Of a stretch of DNA of 48,725 bases, positions 44,660-48,725 are shown in pieces. The number at the start of each line of letters is the position of its first letter. The stretch's first letter is position 1. The position numbers and the translations under genes are program-made. The notes under the pieces were generated by a model. The model ran no database searches and was not told the DNA's origin. It worked only from the letters and a program-made list of their open reading frames with translations. The stretch lies in contig JABACA010000003.1 in the NCBI GenBank assembly GCA_014237975.1, positions 1 through 48,725 on the forward strand, in the 5' to 3' direction. The DNA comes from Mariniblastus sp. (GTDB lineage Bacteria > Planctomycetota > Planctomycetia > Pirellulales > Pirellulaceae).

Positions 44660-47600
44660 ATGGTCATTGATCTCGCGGCGATTGCACGCGATTTAAAGAA
44701 GCCGGTTGAGCAAATCGAGACGGCTTTGAAACTGCTGGATGATGGAAACACTATCCCGTTCGTAACTCGTTTCCGTAAAGATGAAACCGGCGGATTGGAC
44801 GAGGAGGCATTGCAGTTTATCCAGCAACGCGTTGCCAAGATCAGGGCGATTGATGAACGACGCGCTTTCGTGCTGAAATCTGTCGAGTCGCAGGGGAAAT
44901 TGAATGACCAGCTTGCGGCAGCCATCAAAGCGGCAACTTCATCTAGAGAACTAGAAGATGTTTATCTGCCGTTTAAACCCAAAAAACAGAATCTGGCATC
45001 ACAGGCCAAGCAGGGCGGCCTGGAACCGCTGGCCATGGATGTGTTTGAAAGTCGCTCAACCGAAATCGATTTGGCAACACGAGCCACTGATTTTGTTCGG
45101 GTCGACAAAGGTCTGAAATCCGTCGACGATGTTATTAAAGGTGTCGGTTACATCCTCGCCGAAAAATTCGCAGATCGTGGAGATGTTCGAGCATTACTGC
45201 GGAAGTGGGTCTGGGAAAATGGAAAACTCTTCACAACCATTATCGGCGCTGGGGAAACTTCCACGAAAGCAAGCCCAGTCAAAGAAGCGACTGAAGCCCG
45301 CCCCAAACCGGCACCTGTTGATGCAGCAACCGACCCGTCACCGTCCAAGCCCAATGACCCGTCCAATTCAACCGTTGCCGCAGAGCTTCCCGCCAGCGAG
45401 AGTCAACAGGAGCCAGGGGACACAGATCAACCCAAACCATTGAGCTCGGCGGACGTTGCTGAACCGAAAACTGACGATCCGGTCACAACTACAGAAAAAT
45501 CGGCACCTGAAACGGAAGAATCCGTTTCACCACCACCTGAGAATCCTACACAAGATTCTGAGTCGCAGTCGGCAACAACCACTTCGGTGGATTCCGTTTC
45601 ATCAGATGCGGCCCAGCAACCTGATGAAAAAATTGAGCCCGCCGTGGTCAACGAATCGCCTGGCACTTCACAATCCAGCGAGGTTATTGGCGGGAGCAAC
45701 GGGAAAGACGTTCCCTCTGTCGATGCCGCCGGAACCGCCAAGAAGAAAAAGAAGAAAAAGAAGAAAAAGAAACCGGTCGACGACCCGTTTAAAGATTATC
45801 ACGACTTTCAGACACCACTGAAGAACATCCCGCATTACCGGGTTTTGGCGATCAATCGCGGTGAGAGGGCGTCAAAATTAAGGGTGAAAATCAAAATTGA
45901 AGACGAGCAGCTCATCGCCTTAGCGAGTGAACACCTGGTACCAGCCGACCATCCCAACGCGGAATTCATGAAAAGCTGCGTCAAGGATGCGCTACATCGA
46001 CTGATTATGCCCAGCCTGGAGCGGGAAATTCGCCGTGAATTGACCGATGGTGCAGAACGGCAGGCGGTTACCGTTTTCGCACACAATTTGAAAAACCTGC
46101 TGCTGCAAGCTCCAGTTCAAAACCAGAGAATATTGGCCATTGACCCGGGTTACAAGCGCGGGTGCTCGGTCGTTGCCATGGATAGCTGTGGCAAAATACT
46201 TGAATCGGCTCACATTTTTGTCGTTGGCAATCAACAACGTAAGACCGCGAGTACCGACAAGATCGTCGAGCTGGTCAACAAACACAAAATCGACCTGATA
46301 GCAATTGGTAATGGGGCTGCATGCCGAGAGGCTGAGCAAATGGTTTCCGATTCCATTGCCAACCACTTCGCAGAGCAAAGTCTCAAGTATGCAATGGTCA
46401 ATGAGGCCGGAGCCAGTTTCTATTCCACCAGCGAGATCGGTCGCGAAGAACTGCCGAAACTCTCGCCTGCCGTTCGCAGTGCCGTTTCCATCGGTCGCCG
46501 TTTAATGGATCCCCTGTCAGAACTGGTCAAGATCAGCCCGGCCAACATCGGGGTAGGCATGTATCAACATGATGTAAAAGCAAAACACCTGAGTGACTCT
46601 CTCGATGAAGTTGTAAGGTTCTGTGTTAATCGCGTGGGTGTCAATGTCAACACGGCCAGCCCGTCACTGCTGCGTTATGTATCTGGCTTGAACCAGTTAA
46701 CCGCTCGCCGTGTATTTGAGTACCGCGAAACTAATGGCCCTTTCAAGAATCGATTGGAACTCAAGAATGTAACAGGTTTTGGTGACGCCACGTTTGTCCA
46801 GTCAGCAGGTTTTTTGCGGGTACGTGACGGCAATCAGCCATTGGATTCCACTGCCATCCACCCGGAAAGTTACCCGTTTGTCGAAACGGTAATCAATCAG
46901 GTCGAAGCCTCACTGGAAGAGATTTTTCCGCAACCTTTGAATGAGAGCGACGTTAACCAGCCGGAGAAAACCGACACACCGCAATCGGTCGACCCCGCTG
47001 AAAGCGCCGCGGTTGATGGTGCCCCTGCCGACCCAACGAATGACAATGTCGAGCCCAAAGCCGACCTCGATTCGTCGCAATCCGCCGAACCGAAAGCGGA
47101 ATCAATGGAGGCACCTCCCACTCACCAGGAAACTCCGCCAAGCGACGGGGCCGACCCTGAACCCGCCTCGACCATCGATCCGAAAGGTGAAGACACCAAG
47201 GAATCCCAACCGACCAATCAAAACAAAGCGGCACGCCAACCGAGTCCTTACCGGCTTTCGCCGGAAGTTATGAATCGCCGGAAAGAGATCGTCAGGGCCC
47301 TTCGTGAACTGGACATCCAGCAATTGGCCGTTGAGAACAACGTCGGGAAGATGTTGGCCAAAGATATCCTGCAGGTTCTTTGTCGACCCGGTTACGATCC
47401 ACGGAACAAGATTAACCGACCCGTTTTTCGAAAAGGCATTCTTAAATTTGACGAACTGAAACCTGAACTGCAATTGGACGCCCAGGTTGTCAATGTCGTT
47501 GACTTTGGTGTGTTCGTCGACATCGGATTGGGAACCAGTTGCCTGGTCCACGTTAGCCAGTTGGCCAATCGTTACATTCGAGACCCCCACGAAATTTTTG

Positions 47601-47983
47601 CGGTAGGCGACGTGTTGCAGGTTTGGGTCACTGAGGTGGATGCCACTCAACGAAGAGTAAAATTGACTGCGATCCGTCCGGGATCACAAAGCAAGCCTGA
47701 CAACAAACGAGGGCAACCACGACGAGGATCTGGCAACTCTAACCGGCACGTCGCGGGCAGTAACCGCCCTGCCAACCGGCGAGACCGTCAGCCTGATCGC
47801 AAAACCCGTTTCAAAAAGGGACAAGAAAAATCGCGCCGCCGTCCACCTAAACCGGTCAAGCCGATTACCGATGAAATGCTTAGCGGCAACGCTCCGATGC
47901 GATCTTTTTCAGACCTGAGTCAATTCTACGATAAGAAATCTGACACTGATAAGCCCAACGACGTGAAAGAAAAAAATGAGTGA
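44660..47983 (+). CDS. tex: Tex (S1 RNA-binding transcription accessory protein) with two long insertions
   Basis: A 1107-residue Tex/YhgF protein, which binds nucleic acids and acts in transcription; typical members have about 720-785 residues. The N-terminal Tex domain has IPFVTRFRKDETGGLDEEAL and RELEDVYLPFKPKK. An insertion at residues about 198-373 is Pro/Ser/Glu/Ala-rich and ends in 11 consecutive Lys (361-371). Then come DYHDFQTPLKNIPHYRVLAINRGE, the YqgF-like RNase H fold (ILAIDPGYKRGCSVVAMD, about 492), helix-hairpin-helix (NVNTASPSLLRYVSGLN, about 661), a second disordered insertion (about 758-860) and the S1 domain (LDAQVVNVVDFGVFVDIG, about 940). A basic Arg/Lys-rich tail ends the protein. 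ATG at 44660; the last 8 bases overlap the DUF3144-like gene. Confidence 0.93.
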   Translation: MVIDLAAIARDLKKPVEQIETALKLLDDGNTIPFVTRFRKDETGGLDEEALQFIQQRVAKIRAIDERRAFVLKSVESQGKLNDQLAAAIKAATSSRELEDVYLPFKPKKQNLASQAKQGGLEPLAMDVFESRSTEIDLATRATDFVRVDKGLKSVDDVIKGVGYILAEKFADRGDVRALLRKWVWENGKLFTTIIGAGETSTKASPVKEATEARPKPAPVDAATDPSPSKPNDPSNSTVAAELPASESQQEPGDTDQPKPLSSADVAEPKTDDPVTTTEKSAPETEESVSPPPENPTQDSESQSATTTSVDSVSSDAAQQPDEKIEPAVVNESPGTSQSSEVIGGSNGKDVPSVDAAGTAKKKKKKKKKKKPVDDPFKDYHDFQTPLKNIPHYRVLAINRGERASKLRVKIKIEDEQLIALASEHLVPADHPNAEFMKSCVKDALHRLIMPSLEREIRRELTDGAERQAVTVFAHNLKNLLLQAPVQNQRILAIDPGYKRGCSVVAMDSCGKILESAHIFVVGNQQRKTASTDKIVELVNKHKIDLIAIGNGAACREAEQMVSDSIANHFAEQSLKYAMVNEAGASFYSTSEIGREELPKLSPAVRSAVSIGRRLMDPLSELVKISPANIGVGMYQHDVKAKHLSDSLDEVVRFCVNRVGVNVNTASPSLLRYVSGLNQLTARRVFEYRETNGPFKNRLELKNVTGFGDATFVQSAGFLRVRDGNQPLDSTAIHPESYPFVETVINQVEASLEEIFPQPLNESDVNQPEKTDTPQSVDPAESAAVDGAPADPTNDNVEPKADLDSSQSAEPKAESMEAPPTHQETPPSDGADPEPASTIDPKGEDTKESQPTNQNKAARQPSPYRLSPEVMNRRKEIVRALRELDIQQLAVENNVGKMLAKDILQVLCRPGYDPRNKINRPVFRKGILKFDELKPELQLDAQVVNVVDFGVFVDIGLGTSCLVHVSQLANRYIRDPHEIFAVGDVLQVWVTEVDATQRRVKLTAIRPGSQSKPDNKRGQPRRGSGNSNRHVAGSNRPANRRDRQPDRKTRFKKGQEKSRRRPPKPVKPITDEMLSGNAPMRSFSDLSQFYDKKSDTDKPNDVKEKNE
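45740..45772 (+). repeat. Poly-lysine codon run in tex
   Basis: Eleven consecutive Lys codons with the 9-base unit aagaagaaa repeated three times and then aagaaa. It ends the first disordered insertion of Tex. Confidence 0.95.
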
Positions 47984-48296
47984 AACCAATCATGATGACG
48001 ACCAGAAACCAGATGAGGAATTCTGGGACTTGGCCGATACATTCATTGAAAACGCCAACAATCTTTGTGAATTGTCTCACGACACGGGTAATGTGAGTGC
48101 TGCGCTGTTGTATGCGGCTTCCCGTTTCAGTGCATTCGTGGTCGCATCTTCAGCCGAGGATTCGGCCGACCTTGAAACCAAACAAGATGAGGCGACCGAC
48201 TATTTTGTAGATCAATTCCGGCTGATGATGGTAGAAAATTTGAAAGATTACCACCAGAATTTTGACGACTTTTTTGAAGACGATGAAACGGCTTGA
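47976..48296 (+). CDS. DUF3144-like small protein
   Basis: A 106-residue acidic cytosolic protein whose ATG lies inside the end of tex (8-base overlap), so it is translationally coupled. The pattern EEFWDLADTFIENANNLCE and NVSAALLYAASRFSAFVVASSAE resembles DUF3144, a family of uncharacterised short helical proteins. The C-terminus, YFVDQFRLMMVENLKDYHQNFDDFFED, is also helical and strongly acidic. No function is known; coupling with tex suggests a linked role, which is only inference. Confidence 0.7.
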   Translation: MSETNHDDDQKPDEEFWDLADTFIENANNLCELSHDTGNVSAALLYAASRFSAFVVASSAEDSADLETKQDEATDYFVDQFRLMMVENLKDYHQNFDDFFEDDETA

Positions 48297-48354
48297 TCTC
48301 CCAAACCGTGCAACACTCCAAACAGAAACCTCTAGACCTGAAATATTTCTTAAA

Positions 48355-48725
48355 ATGGACTTTGAAAAAAAACTGAGTAAAGCGATAAATCGAGGCGAGG
48401 AAAGAAGTTCGCATCGCAAGGAAGACCAACAACAGAAAAAACTGTCGCGCGAGGATTTGAAGAATCGACATAACGGATTTCGTCTGAATCTGTCTGACCA
48501 CATTGAAAAGTCGCTAAGAAAATTGATTGACCATTTCCCCGGGTTTGAATATGAAACTATTTATGGAGACCGGGGTTGGGGTGGTGCCATCTCCCGCGAC
48601 GACATTACTCGTTCTGCAACGGGCAAGAGCGGCTCATTCTTTAGCCGCCTGGAACTCACGGTCCGGCCGTTAAATGAGTTCAACGTCGTAAATATCACAG
48701 GAAAAGGTACGGTTCAAAACAAGGA
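48355..48725 (+). CDS. Conserved-looking protein, 3' end outside window
   Basis: The frame is open from ATG at 48355 to the window edge (123 complete codons). It starts MDFEKKLSKAINRGEERSSH, an N-terminal charged helix, then REDLKNRHNGFRLNLSDHIEKSL and a second part with HFPGFEYETIYGDRGWGGAISRDD, SGSFFSRLELTVRPLNEF and NVVNITGKGTV that looks like a compact folded domain. The RGWGGAISRDDI stretch with following Phe/Arg/Glu strand looks conserved. There is no signal peptide. The start follows the DUF3144-like gene by 58 bases and may be in the same operon. I cannot name the family. Confidence 0.65.
   Translation, partial: MDFEKKLSKAINRGEERSSHRKEDQQQKKLSREDLKNRHNGFRLNLSDHIEKSLRKLIDHFPGFEYETIYGDRGWGGAISRDDITRSATGKSGSFFSRLELTVRPLNEFNVVNITGKGTVQNK

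Overview
The window looks like a chromosomal segment from a planctomycete, most likely a marine member of the Pirellulales. This is inferred from gene content, not from a marker gene. It carries a DUF1559 protein with a prepilin-type N-terminus, two secreted formylglycine sulfatases, a DUF1080-ThuA fusion, a membrane Ser/Thr kinase with a planctomycete-style layout, lipoproteins with the 'V.G.V.LDG.PV..A.V.F.P' motif, and many conserved proteins without a recognised family. Genes are on both strands, operons are short and intergenic gaps are moderate. By eye, base composition is near 50% G+C. I saw no tRNA, rRNA, CRISPR array, prophage or insertion sequence.

Layout. 1-6.1 kb: the 3' part of prpD (2-methylcitrate dehydratase), a secreted S9 peptidase, a Gpr/YghZ-type aldo-keto reductase, a broken glutaminyl-peptide cyclotransferase and a small lipoprotein. 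6.6-12.7 kb: trxB, an Nramp-like transporter, asnS, a secreted beta-propeller and a GGQ release-factor-like protein. 12.8-18.0 kb: a kinase with yacG directly behind it, then xerC, a 91-residue small protein and an HTH-like protein, the last three on the minus strand. 18.3-25.4 kb: a secreted SPOR-like protein, a secreted C1 peptidase, a G+C-rich sulfatase, a DinB-like protein, the DUF1559 protein, a cupin and a two-helix membrane protein. 25.4-31.8 kb: a Rieske oxygenase, then a DUF6786-like protein overlapping a second sulfatase, a DUF1080-ThuA fusion and a YfcE-type phosphoesterase. 31.9-38.1 kb: an unrecognised 1349-residue protein and a secreted PQQ-like propeller. 38.4-48.7 kb: purH, a zinc-ribbon protein, a 58-residue protein, a secreted cysteine-repeat protein, a cytochrome c/propeller protein, an enlarged Tex, a DUF3144-like protein and a truncated conserved gene at the right edge.

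How the genes may work together. The 26.7-31.1 kb genes (DUF6786-like, sulfatase, DUF1080-ThuA) look like a small module for sulfated-carbohydrate breakdown. The kinase-yacG and tex-DUF3144 pairs are translationally close. The rest is mainly housekeeping and cell-envelope genes.

The items that stand out most are the secreted protein with 37 cysteines and three 40-residue repeats (41624-42247), the orphan 1349-residue protein, Tex with two long disordered insertions and an 11-lysine run, and the cyclotransferase gene inactivated by a frame-changing deletion. No single unmistakable new multi-gene system is visible.
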